A stretch of DNA of 64,000 bases from Ahaetulla prasina (lineage: Eukaryota; Chordata; Lepidosauria; Squamata; Colubridae): contig NC_080540.1 of assembly GCF_028640845.1 (NCBI RefSeq), forward strand, positions 132,708,420-132,772,419. Reading direction: 5' to 3'. Position 1 is the stretch's first letter. Each line of letters opens with the position of its first letter. Below the pieces are notes generated by a model that did no database searches, was not told where the DNA came from, and saw only the letters and a program-made list of their open reading frames with translations. Positions 10,230-21,501 of this stretch are shown here, one piece after another. Both the position numbers and the translations under genes were made by a program.

Positions 10230-11480
10230 TATTTTTTAGTATCTCAGTCACATGTAGATTGGTTAGGTGAAATTAATATAGATTGTATCACAGTTTCTGA
10301 TCAGGCACCAATAATATTAACAAATATTAAAAGAAAAACATGCTATTTTTTAAAAGCTGGGTTTAATGCCTCATTATTAAGAGATTGCTTTTACATAAAA
10401 TTGGAAAAAGATGTTATTTTTTTAAAAAAAAATTCAATAGATTATTTGCAAATTCAATGGAAGATTTTTAATGGATTTAAGATACTTTGCATTCATAATA
10501 GTATTTTTGCAAATGTGTCCTGAAAAAATAAACATAAAGGCTAGTAAGACAATTTATACTGAAATAGGGTAATGCTTTTAAGTCTTTTATATTGGAATTT
10601 AAGCCCTTTTTTGCATCTAACATAAAATATTACTGTAACTGAATAATCAAAAACAAAGATATTGGGAATGAGAAAAAAGATACGATAAATTACTGGCATC
10701 TCATTTGCAAATGTAGTGGCAAAACAATATCATTCTTACTGTTAAAAGATGTTTGGGGAAAAGTATAGAGGTTCTGATGATTTTTAAAATATACCTTGAC
10801 TTTATATTCAGATAATTGGAGAAGAGATTAATCATTTCTCAAATAATACAGCCCTTCCAAAGATTATACATGACCAAGCTGTTTGCCCAGCTGCACATTT
10901 TATCTCTTCAGGAAATAATAGGACTATTTCATACATGAAGACAGGAAAAGCTCCTGAAGCTGATGGTTACCCTCTTGGTTGATATATGACAACTATTGGG
11001 ATTTTTTTTTTGTTCCTATCTTATTGGGGGATTAAAATTATATTTTAATGAATGAAGATTTTTCATCTTTCTTTCATGAGACCTTATAATTGCTTAGAGT
11101 CACCTGAGCTGAAAGATGAGTGGCAAATAAATTTGATAAATAAATATCACTGTAATTTTAAAGACTGGTAAAAATTCTACTGATTGTACAGGCTATTCCA
11201 TGATTTGTGTTTTAATGTTGATGCTAATATTTTGGTTGCAACTTTGGCACTTCGGTTATAAATAGTTCTATTTTTGATTATTTCTCTTGCACAGTTGATT
11301 TTTTAAAAAGGGAACAAGCCTTTGATAATATTAGATTACTATTATAGGTATACATTTATTTAAAAAACTGGAATCTAATGTTTTTATTAGATTCAGAAAA
11401 GGCCTTTGATATGGTGCAGTTTAGATTTTTGGAACAACTTTTACCCAAGTATAGATTATTATATATTGTGGTTTGTCACA
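10230..11480 (+). pseudogene. Ancient L1 ORF2 remnant
   Basis: Heavily broken L1-type ORF2, read across frames. The end of the endonuclease is seen near 10297 (VSDQAPIILTNI). The fingers region is near 10935 (MKTGKAPEADGYPLG). A NVDANILVATLALR-like palm motif lies near 11215, a DNIR-like motif near 11317, and LDSEKAFDMVQFRFL near 11390. The order matches L1 ORF2 from the endonuclease C-terminus to early reverse transcriptase. Numerous stops and several frame changes indicate great age. The catalytic FADD region was not found; the sequence after 11480 no longer reads as L1. Confidence 0.7.
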
Positions 11481-11764
11481 CAGTCAGCCAGATATTTAGT
11501 CTAGATTTGGCATTTTTATCCACCTATCAAGTCCTTCCCAAAGACCTGGGATAGGCAGGTGTTGTTTTTCCATGGTTTGAAAAGTATTGTTGCAGGTTGT
11601 AAGCTGAAGGCAGTTCAGTCAATGCTAATGGTATTCAAGTAGTGCTCCAGATGTTCTGGGATTGCACCCAAGAGTGCTAATTTCCATTATTATTACTATT
11701 TGGATTAGAGTGTGTTATTCTAAGTTATTTTTATTTATTTATTCAATTACTCTAGATTCTTTGT

Positions 11765-11935
11765 GGCATTTTAAAAGAATACTCAGGTTGACTCAGCTTT
11801 CCATCCTTCCAAGGTAGGTAAAATGAAGGCTCAGATTGTTGGGGACAATATGCTGACTCTGTAAGCCACTTAGAGAAGGCTGTAAAAGCACTGTGAAGCT
11901 ATTTATAAATCTAAGTGCTATTGCTATTGCTATAC
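11765..11935 (+). mobile_element. tRNA-derived squamate SINE, 3' part
   Basis: Shares GGTTGACTCAGC..TTCCATCCTTCC, GGTAGGTAAAATGA, ATGCTGACTCTGTAA and TAAGTGCTATTGCTATTGCT with the copies at 62675-62888 and 53449-53690 (reverse). The tRNA-like head is missing here. Confidence 0.75.
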
Positions 11936-12139
11936 TCTTAATCTATAGTTATATTTAATTTGATATGGGAACCATTGGTATGTCTTATCACTCAGACAAA
12001 AGACATTCTGAGACTAGAAGTCCCTGGCAATACATACACATTTTTTCTGGTATGCCATTGCTATTTTCCTTATTTAACTATCAATGTTGTATACCAAAAT
12101 GTCTTGATATAGTACAGCAATATTTGTTAAAGTCATCTG

Positions 12140-12420
12140 GTCCACTAGATGTAGCACAGAGGGTGTGTCTGGGTCACTTCCATCAAAAAGTGGCAGTCTG
12201 TTGGCCCCAGGAGCCACGCCTTCTCTGTGTTCATGCTTGTTCTGTGGAACAGCATCCCTCCAGAGATCCAGATGTTTCTAACTCATGTACCTTTCCATAA
12301 GGCTCTGAACATCTGTCCATTTTTCTGGGTCTGTGAACTAGGAAGTTAAGTGAGCTCTGCTGGTAATGCAGCTTTTATTATTTGAGTTTATTGTTTTAAC
12401 CTTAGATGTCATGGCTTAGC
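12140..12420 (+). mobile_element. Old L2 or CR1-group LINE C-terminal fragment
   Basis: GCCCCAGGAGCCACGCCTTC, CTCTGTG and CTGTGGAACAGCATCCCTCC parallel the C-terminal coding region of the L2 copies in this window (GGCCCCCAGGGGAAGG, then CTCTGGAACGAACTTCCCC). One frame reads LWNSIPPEIQ-like. Divergent and probably ancient. Confidence 0.5.
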
Positions 12421-13373
12421 AGTTAAATGTTATTTTAATTCTATAGAGGCAATGTTGTCAAATGAGCAGTTACATAAATCATTTCAACAAATGAATACAT
12501 GAGTTCTAGTATATCTATGAACTGTAAAACTTAGTCTTGAAATAATTATCGGAAGAAAAAAAATCTGTATTTGTTGATACAAATATTTCAGATTGTTTAT
12601 CTTGGTTTAATATAAATAAATGGTTAAAAATCTCCCAAAATTTATGGGGAAAGATAAATACTGTAAAATGAGTATTACTGCCAGATACTGTATATCTATA
12701 CTGAAGGATTCTTATGTTAATATCTGAGATGTTTCAGGCAGATTGATATATTATTAACAGTTTGCATGGAAAAGACCAAACCTACAGATTTTCTTTCTCT
12801 TAATTATGATTTCCATATGGAAGGGAAATCATAATTAACTTTCTTGATTTTCAGTTTTATCACTAAGCATACATTTTAACTTCCATTGCTAACCCTGTGA
12901 TTATCCAAAAACAATGATGGGCACAATTTTAAAAAATATTATGTAATACTTTTGATATTATGATAGGTCCTTTTTACCTCTTTCCATCATAATTCTTTTG
13001 GAAGATATTGGGACAGAAATACATTTTAATTCTTATTCACATGAAAAACTTGCACTTTGAGATAATCCCACATTGAAAATAGCAGATAAGAATTCTTTAA
13101 ACTAGTTTATTGCCAACCAAGTCTATAAAGCATTGGAGTTACTGCAAGTGATATTTGAATTGTCTGCAGAATGGCAGTATAGTTCATAACAACATCATCT
13201 GAATTATTCTGGATCTAAAGATTGTTTTTTATTATAAATTAAGGAGTACTTTCAAGATGGATATAATCGTAAGAACTAGAATGTGCTGTATTAGCAAATC
13301 AGTTCTTATTCTTAAGAATATTAAAGTTCTAAGAATATTTTTAATGATCTTTAATATCGTTAGTGAAATACAA
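12421..13373. other. No gene seen
   Basis: About 950 bp of AT-rich sequence without a recognisable gene or repeat. Confidence 0.6.
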
Positions 13374-13377
13374 CAGA

Positions 13378-13380
<3 letters not shown>

Positions 13381-13430
<50 letters not shown>
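13381..13430. repeat. TAA/ATT microsatellite at an L2 3' end
   Basis: About 16 perfect TAA units at the 3' terminus of the minus-strand L2, longer than the ATT tail at 1999-2020. Confidence 0.9.
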
Positions 13431-14045
13431 TTTTAATTTGTATACCACCCTTTTCCCGAAGGACTCAGGGCGGTTAACAGCCAAATAAAAACAACAATCA
13501 GTAAACACAATACAAATAAAACAATAACTAAAAAACTTATTCAAATTTGGCCCGAATTTAAAATACGTTTAAAACCATAAAAACCAATTAAAAATTTAAA
13601 ACCAATAATAACATCTAAAAATTCTATGCCAGTCCTGCGCAGAAAAATAGGTACGTCTTCAACTCGCGGCGGAAGGTCCGAAGGTCAGGAAGTTTTCGAA
13701 GTCCCAGGGGAAGTTCGTTCCATAGGGTAGGAGCCCCCACAGAGAAGGCCCTTCCCCTGGGGTCGCCAGCCGACATTGCTTGGCTGACGGCACCCTAAGG
13801 AGTCCCTCTCTGTGAGAGCGCACGGGTCGGTGAGAGGCAAACGGTGGCAGTAGGCGGCCCCGTAAGTAACCCGGTCCTAAGTCATGGAGCGCTTAAAGGT
13901 GGTAACCAACACCTTGAAGTGCCCCCGGAAGACCACAGGTAGCCAGTGCAGCTTGCACAGGATTGGTGTTATATGGGAGCCACGAGCAGCTCCCTCTATC
14001 ACCTGCGCAGCTGCATTCTGGACCAACTGGAGTAAGTAGTTGGTC
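13381..14045 (-). mobile_element. L2-type LINE 3' end, minus strand
   Basis: 5'-truncated L2 in reverse. On the plus strand it starts with a TAA repeat (13381-13428), then the reverse of the L2 tail (CCCGAAGGACTCAGGGCGG). The C-terminal coding region follows, with QNAAAQVIEGAARGSHITPI and LHWLPVVFRGHFKVLVTTFK readable on the minus strand at 13900-14030. CAGAGAA occurs at 13374-13380 and 14046-14052 and may be the target-site duplication. Frameshifts make it non-functional. Confidence 0.85.
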
Positions 14046-14445
14046 CAGAGAAAGTAATACAGCAGTAATAGTATAATAAAAATAGACATAATAGTAATTA
14101 AAATAAATTAAAATTGTTCCATTGCTAATTATCTTAAACTGAGTCTAGTTCAAGAAAAGAGTTTTCTCATCATGTTGAAAATAGAAAATAATAGAAGGTT
14201 ACCTATATGGACGGGGGTACCTTTGGGTTTCTCTACTGTTCAGTTTTGATAAGTTTTAAAGTATGATTTTGAGAAGAATAATTTAGCTTAAACATTAATG
14301 TGATTTGAAACTTTATACCAAAAAAATATCTGTTCTGAAACTGGTTTTTCATTGCAATAATACATAAACTGATCAATATTCTTTGTGGAAAGTTTTAAAG
14401 CTTTGTTTAAAAAAAATATTTTACACGCGCATATATATACACGAT

Positions 14446-14582
14446 GGGTAGTGTGTTTCAATTTTGGTCGCTACCAGTTTGCTCAAGGGCGCGTGCATGT
14501 GCAGAAGTGTCCGGATGGGTGGGCAGAGACTGTCGCTACCAGTTTGTCTGAACTGGGGTGAACCAGTAGCAACCCACCACTG
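14446..14582. mobile_element. hAT-type miniature element (GGTGGGTT family), worn
   Basis: Internal CGCTACCAGTTTG motifs and a 3' end AGCAACCCACCACTG match the element at 34985-35136. The left terminus is mutated (GGGTAGTGTGTTTCA). I find no matching 8-bp duplication, so the boundaries are approximate. Confidence 0.6.
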
Positions 14583-16465
14583 GTGTGGGTGTGTATGGTG
14601 TGGGTGTGTATATAGTTCTTTTTAATTTTTTCACTCATTTTCTTTTTGTAACTTTTTGTAACTTTTAAAAAACCCATGGAAGTCAGGAAGAGCTCAGTTT
14701 TAACTAATAACTGATATATCTAATGACACGGAGAGCACTGTCTTCCGCTGGTAATTCCCCTAAATGAATGAGTGTGTTTGCTCTGCAAACAGAAACGTGT
14801 TTTGTATGTGTAAAGCCAAACTGATAAAACACCTAGTCCCTAATTGCTATGTTTTTGAAGAAATTAATAATATAAAAGCGATTTAGAAGCCTTTCCACAT
14901 AGATAATTTGCTTAAAATACAGCCGTAATTTTGAAACCAGTGGTTCCCCGATATTGCTGTCTGGCATAGTTACTTGGAAATAATTCTTTCCAAACATGTG
15001 GATCTTCTGAATGAAAATGTAAATGTGCTTTTGCATAGATAATCTCCTGAATAAACTAATTTTCCTCAGCGTAGGGCACTCCAGATGGACTGGGACTGTA
15101 ATTCCCAGAATTCTTTGGCAGTGTACATGCTTGGGAATGGCGGGAGTCGGTGTCCAATGCACCAGCTCAAGAAAGTCTGTATAAACTTTATAAGAAGAAT
15201 TTGGGGGCATTTCTCTCTCTTGTGGTCCCCCCACCCTTTTTTTATTTGTGTATGGTTAATTATTCATTTTTATTTTGTGTCTTTTTCTTTGAATATAAAT
15301 ATACATATATACCGTATTTCTCTACTAGACATTCAATCTTCATTCTCTCCCCCAACTATATGTTGCAAAGTTCCATGAGATTCAAAAGCTTTTGCATTTT
15401 GTAACAAAGTAGGGAAGGAACACAGGCTGTTTGTCTGCTGCACAAGTACAATAACATATGTAATTAGTTAGTCCTTCTGTTGGGCACTTCTTAATGCCAA
15501 TCATTCAGTTGGGAGTTAGAAGAAAATTATGCCTTACAGAGCTGCCAGATGGTATGAAACGTAGGCACCTCATCTGCCTTGTAGAAATTCAGCATGATTG
15601 CAACATGCATGCAGTATTTCATGTTTTTACTTTTGCTTTAATGAGATCAAAAGGCAATGGAATAAGGCATTGCATCCAGAAGGTGGCAGAAATGGGAGTG
15701 AATAAGATGTTTTGTTTTGGCCCTTTTGCAAATAGATGGCATGTCTTGAACAAATAGGACTAAACAGCCCACCTCCCTCTCTATAGCAAGAATTTCTTTC
15801 ATTTTCCCCTTCCCCTGGCTGATGCTGTTGGAGCAAAACTAGCATTTCTGGTGCTAAATTGTGCAACTCAGATTACGACAATTATATGCCCTGTAAAGAA
15901 GGCATTGCTTAGATGTTGCCCGAGTGTAGGATGGACACATTGAAAATGTGAGGTTTATTAGTCTTTACATTGATTCCCTCCTGAAGGAGATAGAAAGGTT
16001 CAGAAGCTTGTTAGCTATTTGCTACTTACAAAAGCCCTAGCCTGTCAATTGCCAGAGCCAGTTGGAGATCTTTGTGTCCATCTGCAGGAGAGTTTATGGA
16101 AGATGTGTTTGTTCTCATGGATAAAAGCACATTCTCTGCACAAGAGAACAAGGCAGCTCTGCTCAAGACTGCTAAGGCCCTGCAGGGGATCTCAGGGACT
16201 TGTGGCTTGTGCTCCGAGTGAAAGAAATGCTCTGATTCAGTCTGCTAGGAGCTCCTCTACAATGTCAACTGAGGAAAAATGCAGGCAATATAAAGCATTA
16301 TTATCTCTCCATCTATGCTTCTTCATAGAAACTTATCTTACCTTGCCTTCCTTTTGGGCAAGATACTGTAGTAGAATAAACATTGTACTGTAAAAGGTCT
16401 TACTTCCTCCATTAAGCCATGTCATGGAATGCCACCACACTTGTAAGCCTGGGTGCAAAAGGCAA
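14583..16465. other. No gene seen; possible hAT relic at 15070-15170
   Basis: 1.9 kb with no defensible exon. At 15075-15125 ACTCCAGATGGACTGGGACT and TTCCCAGAATTCTTTGGCA resemble the body of hAT foldback elements common in reptiles, but no termini are visible. Short open frames here (for example 15494-15757 and 16019-16393) show no domain. Confidence 0.5.
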
Positions 16466-16469
16466 GGAG

Positions 16470-17126
16470 GCATAACTCTATAACCAGAGCATATAAAACA
16501 TTTGCTAGACCAATTCTTGAATACGGCTTGCCTGTCTGGAACCCATACCACATTTCAGACATCAATATAATTGAACGTGTCCAGAAATATTTTACAAGAA
16601 GAGTTCTCCACTCTTCTGAATACAACAAAATATCTTATGCCACCAGACTTGAAATCCTGGGTTTAGACAACTTAGAACTCCGCCGCCTTCGACATGACCT
16701 AAGTTTAACTCATAGAATCATCTATTACAATGTCCTTCCTGTTGAAGACTACTTCAGCTTCAATTGCAACAACACACGAGCACACAATAGATTTAAGCTT
16801 AATGTTAACTGCTCCAATCTTGATTGCAGAAAATATGACTTCAGTAACAGAGTTGTTAATATTTGGAATACACTACCTGACTTTGTGGTCTCTTCCCAAA
16901 ATCCCCAAAGCTTTAAACAAAAACTGTCTACTATTGACCTCTCCCCATTTCTAAGAGGTCTGTAAGGGACGTGCATAAGAGCACAAGCATGCCTACCGTT
17001 CCTGTCCTTTTGTTTCCTTTCGTTATATCCAATTAATATAGTTATTACATACTCATATATATGCTTATATATTGTATAGTTATTTCATGCTTATGCTTAT
17101 ATATACTGTTGTGACAAAATAAATAA
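16470..17126 (+). mobile_element. Rex1/CR1-group LINE 3' end
   Basis: 5'-truncated non-LTR element. The frame of 16453-16965 encodes the C-terminal region of a reverse transcriptase polyprotein: FARPILEYGLPVWNPYHIS, then IIERVQKYFTRRVLHSSEY, NLELRRLRHDLSLTHRIIY, and RVVNIWNTLPDFVV near the end. This region lies downstream of the polymerase core and is typical of the CR1/Rex1/L2 group. It is open for about 165 codons, so relatively young. A 3' untranslated region with ATGCTTATATAT repeats ends in TTGTGACAAAATAAATAAAT. The same tail appears in reverse at 32885 and 44784. The exact clade is uncertain without a tree. Confidence 0.75.
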
Positions 17127-17660
17127 ATAAATAAAATAAAATAAACAAATACACTTTTGTTCCTGTCTCTGTGAAGATGCACGAAGCGCTTCCAAGCAAT
17201 TCTGCTTCGGATTGTCTGGCACAACTTGTGTTAACTCACAGCTCTTTGATTGACTTTCCCCCCCCAGATGAATGTTTTATAGTGCAATAAGTAAATAAAC
17301 CTGCAGCTGTTGCTCATTTGCAAAGGAGATTCCAAAGGCCTTTCCTTGAGGCACCAATAACAGTTTTGCAGGTACAGTTTATAGACTTGGAGTTTATAGA
17401 GTCTGTCATAGTGAAGACTTCCTGTTTGATGTTCGTTCTGATCTTCTACCTTTCTGTATAAAGGGAGATTTTTTTTTTATGTGGTGGAGGAAAAGGTTGT
17501 GCATGTTTCAACAGAGACACCCAAGCTAAAGTAGGAAGGAAACTTACGCAGGAGATGGGCATGACATTTCTTGAGATTCTGAGAGGGCTTGGGCTGTATT
17601 TTTTTTGCTTTTAGCACCACTTCTTAATCATGTTGTTTTCATAATATATACTGTTCCTAT
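17127..17660. other. LINE A-rich tail, then no gene seen
   Basis: AAATA-type repeats to about 17150, then about 500 bp without a recognisable gene. Confidence 0.6.
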
Positions 17661-17893
17661 CAGAGGTGGGTTTCAGCAGGTTCTCACCAGTTCTGGAGAA
17701 CCTGTAGTGGAACTTTTGAGTAGTTCAGAGAACTGCTAGTAAAAATTCTGACTGGCCCCATCCCCATCTATTCTCTGCTCCCAAGTCCCAGCTGATCAGG
17801 AGGAAATGGGGATTTTGCAGTATCCTTCCCCTGCCACTCCCACCAAGCCACACCCACAGAACTGGTAGTAAAATTTTTTGAAACCCACCACTT
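17661..17893 (+). mobile_element. hAT-type miniature element (GGTGGGTTTC family)
   Basis: Starts CAGAGGTGGGTTTCAGCAGG and ends with its inverted GAAACCCACCACTT. Flanking 8-bp duplication GTTCCTAT (17653-17660) and GTTCCTAC (17894-17901), one mismatch. The 8-bp duplication and CAG terminus fit the hAT superfamily. No transposase coding, so non-autonomous. Confidence 0.85.
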
Positions 17894-17901
17894 GTTCCTA
17901 C

Positions 17902-18330
17902 AGATCAGCTCCTAATGAAGATGAGGCCTCGCTAGGCAGCATCTAATAAGCTCCTTCTATCTGTGGATGCATAAATGCAAAGAATGGAAACTGCTTGCCA
18001 TTTGATTTGGTAGGATGGGAAGTTTTACATATGCCTCACTCATCTTTTCTCTCTCTGCTACCCTGGTGGAGAATTGGTGGCTTACTTCAATATCACAGTT
18101 TTGGAAACAAAGGAAGATCCTTATTCGAATTCTGCATGCCCAGGTGAAGTTGGGTGCTTTGCTTTAGTTTCTTGATTTCTAATCATTTTAAGGCACCATT
18201 CTTTTATTATTATTATTATTTGAACAAGTTACAACTCAATATTTATTCCAGTCTTTGTGCCATCTACTCTTCAGACTGTTCTGCCTACATGAAGAGCTTT
18301 GGGTTGTGAGAGAAGGCACAGCTTCGTGGA
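17902..18330. other. No gene seen
   Basis: About 430 bp. A TTA microsatellite lies at about 18202-18220. No gene or named repeat. Confidence 0.55.
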
Positions 18331-18338
18331 GGTATAGG

Positions 18339-18475
18339 CAGTGGTGGGATTCAAGTAATTTAACAATCGGTTCTCTGCCCTAATGATTTCTTCCAACAAC
18401 CAGTTTACCAAACTGCTCAGAAAGTTAACAACCGGTTCTCCCGAAGTGGTGCGAACTGGCTGAATCCCACCACTG
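18339..18475. mobile_element. Short hAT miniature element
   Basis: 137 bp, termini CAGTGGTGGGATTCAA and TGAATCCCACCACTG, perfect 8-bp duplication GGTATAGG at 18331-18338 and 18476-18483. Contains two AAC(A)ACCGG/CAATCGGTTCTC motifs related to the larger members of the family. Confidence 0.92.
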
Positions 18476-18613
18476 GGTATAGGCCATTACATTTGAATAC
18501 ACTTCTCTGTGAAGAAGCTGACGCTGTCGTGTAGCTGCAAGAATATCCTGAGCTTCTTCCTGGGACACCTCCATTTCAGATGTATAGAGGAAATCTATAC
18601 ATTTCCTCTATAG

Positions 18614-18769
18614 CAGGGGTCTCCAACCTTAGCAACTTTAAGACTCGTGGACTTCAACTCCCAGAATTCCTCAACCAGCTCTGCTTTGTTGGCTGGAAGC
18701 TTTGCTGGCTGAGGAATTCTGGTAGTTGCAGTCCACGAGTCTTAAAGTTGCCAAGGTTGGAGACCCCTG
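18614..18769. mobile_element. hAT foldback element (GGGGTCTCCAAC family)
   Basis: 156 bp, an almost complete palindrome from CAGGGGTCTCCAACCTT to its inverse, with perfect 8-bp duplication CTCTATAG (18606-18613, 18770-18777). It sits at one arm of a pre-existing small inverted repeat (TATAGAGGAAA at about 18580 and TTTCCTCTATA at 18602). Confidence 0.93.
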
Positions 18770-18777
18770 CTCTATAG

Positions 18778-19300
18778 CCACCATTCTTATGTATCTGGAC
18801 TATTAGTGTCATCTGAGCTTACAATAAGGAAATGGCTGAATAGGCACAGCAAAAGACAGCTCAGAACAACATGCTGCTTCGTGGCAGCTAAGAAGAAAAG
18901 GCCAAAGGAAAAATCCACGTAATTAGGACAGGCTTGTTTTGTGTTCTGGTGCACCACATTAATATGACAGAACTACTCCTTCCCTCTATGTGTGTGGTGT
19001 GTGTCTTTCTTTCTTAAAGACCTTGCCTTGTGGTGAAATTGCCAACTATCTGAGGTTTGATGACAAACACAGGGTGCTTTTTCTTCTTCTTTTTAAACAA
19101 AAAATAAAAAGTATGAAAGTTTATTCATAAATGGCAAAAAATATGTGTTTTTATGCTGGGGTGATATTGGTGCATTTGGACCACTTTATATCACCTCATT
19201 CAGTTGTTAACAGGCTGCTAATTTTTGAGTAAGATCTGGGTTGAGACACATTACTGCCTCACCTTCAAATTTTGCTTAATGAGTTGGAGGCTATAAATTG
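18778..19300. other. No gene seen
   Basis: About 520 bp without a recognisable gene or repeat. Confidence 0.55.
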
Positions 19301-19302
19301 TA

Positions 19303-19828
19303 TAAGTAGTCCTCAATGTACGACCACAATTGAGCCCAAAATTTATGTTGCTAAGGGAGAAATTTGTTCAGTGAGTTTTGCCCCATTTTAAAACGTTTCT
19401 TGCAACACTTGTTAAGTGAATCAGTGCAGTTGTTAAATTAGTATCATGGTTGTTAAGTGAATCTGGTTTCCCTGTTGACTTTGTTTGTCAGAAGGTTGCA
19501 AAAGCTGATCACATGACCCCAGGTCACTGAAACTGTCATAAATGTGAGTCAGTTGTCAAGCATCCAAATGTAAATCACATGACCATGGGGATATTGTAAT
19601 GGTCTAAAGCAGGGGTGTCCAAACTTGGTCCCTTTAAGACTTGTGGACTTCAACTCCCAGCAAAGTTGGCTGAGGAACTGTGGGAGTTGAAGTCCACAAG
19701 TCTTAAAGGGACCAAGTTTGGACACCTCTGGTCTAAAGTGTGAAAAATGGTCATTAATCACTTTTTCCAGTGCTGTTGTAACTTTGCATGGTCACTAAGT
19801 GAACTGTTGTTAAGTCGAGGACTATCTG
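19303..19828. mobile_element. Tc1/mariner-type miniature element, interrupted by a hAT
   Basis: Left end TAAGTAGTCCTCAATGTACG and right end AAGTCGAGGACTATCTG are inverted repeats (consensus CAGGTAGTCCTCGACTTA), flanked by TA on both sides. Internal sequence matches 21116-21499 and 53761-54156 in the reverse direction. A hAT foldback with its duplication lies inside at 19610-19738. No transposase, so non-autonomous. Superfamily assignment rests on the TA duplication and terminal sequence. Confidence 0.8.
19610..19730. mobile_element. hAT foldback element nested in a mariner element
   Basis: 121 bp, CAGGGGTGTCCAAACTTGG to its inverse, perfect duplication GTCTAAAG at 19602-19609 and 19731-19738. 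The duplicated host bases belong to the mariner element, so this insertion is the younger. Confidence 0.93.
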
Positions 19829-19876
19829 TACGATCCTCTTGGTATTCTTCTAGAACAGCTTGGATATTATCTAGCT

Positions 19877-19997
19877 CAGGGGTCTCCAACCTTGGTCCCT
19901 TTAAGACTTGTGGACTTCAACTCCCAGCAAAGCTGGCTGAGGAACTCTGGGAGTTGAAGTCCACAAGTCTTAAAGGGACCAAGGTTGGAGACCCCTG
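19877..19997. mobile_element. hAT foldback element
   Basis: 121 bp, near-perfect palindrome, CAGGGGTCTCCAACCTTGG termini, perfect duplication ATCTAGCT at 19869-19876 and 19998-20005. Confidence 0.93.
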
Positions 19998-20005
19998 ATC
20001 TAGCT

Positions 20006-21113
20006 GGTCAGCTATGCTTGGGAATATTCTAGTTGTGATTAGAGTAAAATTGGCAAAACATTAGGCTTTAGAAGGGTTAATCCATATAGCTTTCGTTTCA
20101 AGACTTACTTTCTCCCCCCATTTCACACACAAAACAAATACACAGGTAATTACAATCTGTTTCAAATGTTTCATATCTAAAACAATTTGGTGGTGGACAC
20201 AGCTCCTTCTATCAGTCCTTCAGTTCGCAAATTGGGGGAGGAGAGCAGAGGGACTCACATGAAATACAGTAGCTATATTCCCATTTTTGTACCAAAGCAC
20301 TTTTTGAAATGACACAAATCTCTGCTCCCCCATTTCAGTTTTCTATTCTTCGTGGCTTTCCATTCATTATTTAAAACAAAAAATAGCTCCCCCCCCCAAA
20401 TCCCTTCTTCTTTGTTTCCCAGGTTTTTTTTCTTTCTTCCCTTGTGTTTTCTATATTTTGACATAGTTTTGCATTAATGTTACTTTATACATTAGGGGCA
20501 AGCTGGATATTGGTGTAAGTGTGATGTAGCTATTGAAAGAGTTGTGATCTCTGCATTTCATTTTGCAGTTCGGCTGGAAAGATCTCGTTTCCAAATACAC
20601 CCACACACAGCCGCAAGGAAAGAGAGAGAGAGAGAGAAAGAGAGACAGAGAGAGTCTTGCAGAGAGGAGAGGAATATTGGGCAGAACTAACATGAAAGAT
20701 TTGCAAGTATTACAGAAAGGAAAAAAATGCAGAAAACTTGCATTCAGGTGGGGACAGTTGGAGGGACATGTTCTTGGCACTCGAGATGCTAAAATATTAA
20801 ATCTGAAGAGAAGGACAGACATCTTGAAAATGGACAGCCAAGCTGTTGTGCTCTGTTCAAATACAGCAACTTAGAAATCAGATTTCACACATGTATCTCT
20901 CTCTCTTCCCGTCTCCACCCCCACAAACCACCCCCAAAAACGAACAAGCATTACAGACTAGATTTCATATATATAGAGAGATATAATTGGCTACCAGGAG
21001 AAATTCCCTCTTCTGGCTGAAGATAGTTTGGAAAGGGGAAAATCCCAGGAATGTCCTGGGCTTCGTCCCATTTTTCTGTATTCCCTTTCCTTCACCTGCT
21101 GCTCAGTGTTTTA
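20006..21113. other. No gene seen; AG-rich tract
   Basis: 1.1 kb with an AG microsatellite at about 20619-20654. Open frames at 20451-20822 and 20563-20874 overlap the low-complexity tract and show no domain. Confidence 0.55.
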
Positions 21114-21115
21114 TA

Positions 21116-21499
21116 CAGGCAGTCCTCAACTTACAACATTTCATTTAGTGACCATTCAAGGTTACAGTGGCACTGAAAAAAGTGACTTATGACCGTTTTT
21201 CACACTTCTGACCGTTGCAGCATCCCCATGGTCACGTGATCAAAATTCAGATGCTTGGCAACTGGTTCATATTTATGACGCAGTGTCCCTGGAAACACCT
21301 TTTATGACTTTCCGACCAGCAAAGTCAATGGGGAAACCAGATCCACTTAACAACCATTTTACTAATTTAACAACCGCAGCGATTCACTTAACAAACGTGA
21401 CAAGAACAGTCCTAAAATGGGACAAAATTCACTTAAAACATGTCAAACTTAGCAGCAGAAAATTTGGGGTCAGGTTGGTCGTACGTCGAGGGCTACCTG
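21116..21499. mobile_element. Tc1/mariner-type miniature element
   Basis: 384 bp. CAGGCAGTCCTCAACTTAC at the left and GTCGAGGGCTACCTG at the right, flanked by TA (21114-21115 and 21500-21501). Same family as 53761-54156 and, inverted, 19303-19828. The open frame 21283-21558 runs through it and is not a gene. Confidence 0.85.
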
Positions 21500-21501
21500 T
21501 A

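Noticed and set aside
11480..11640. A named transposon in the sequence after the L1 relic
   Set aside because: TTTGTCACACAGTCAGCCAG and CAAGTCCTTCCCAAAGACCT seem familiar as a snake repeat, but I cannot assign a family or boundaries and it does not recur in the window.
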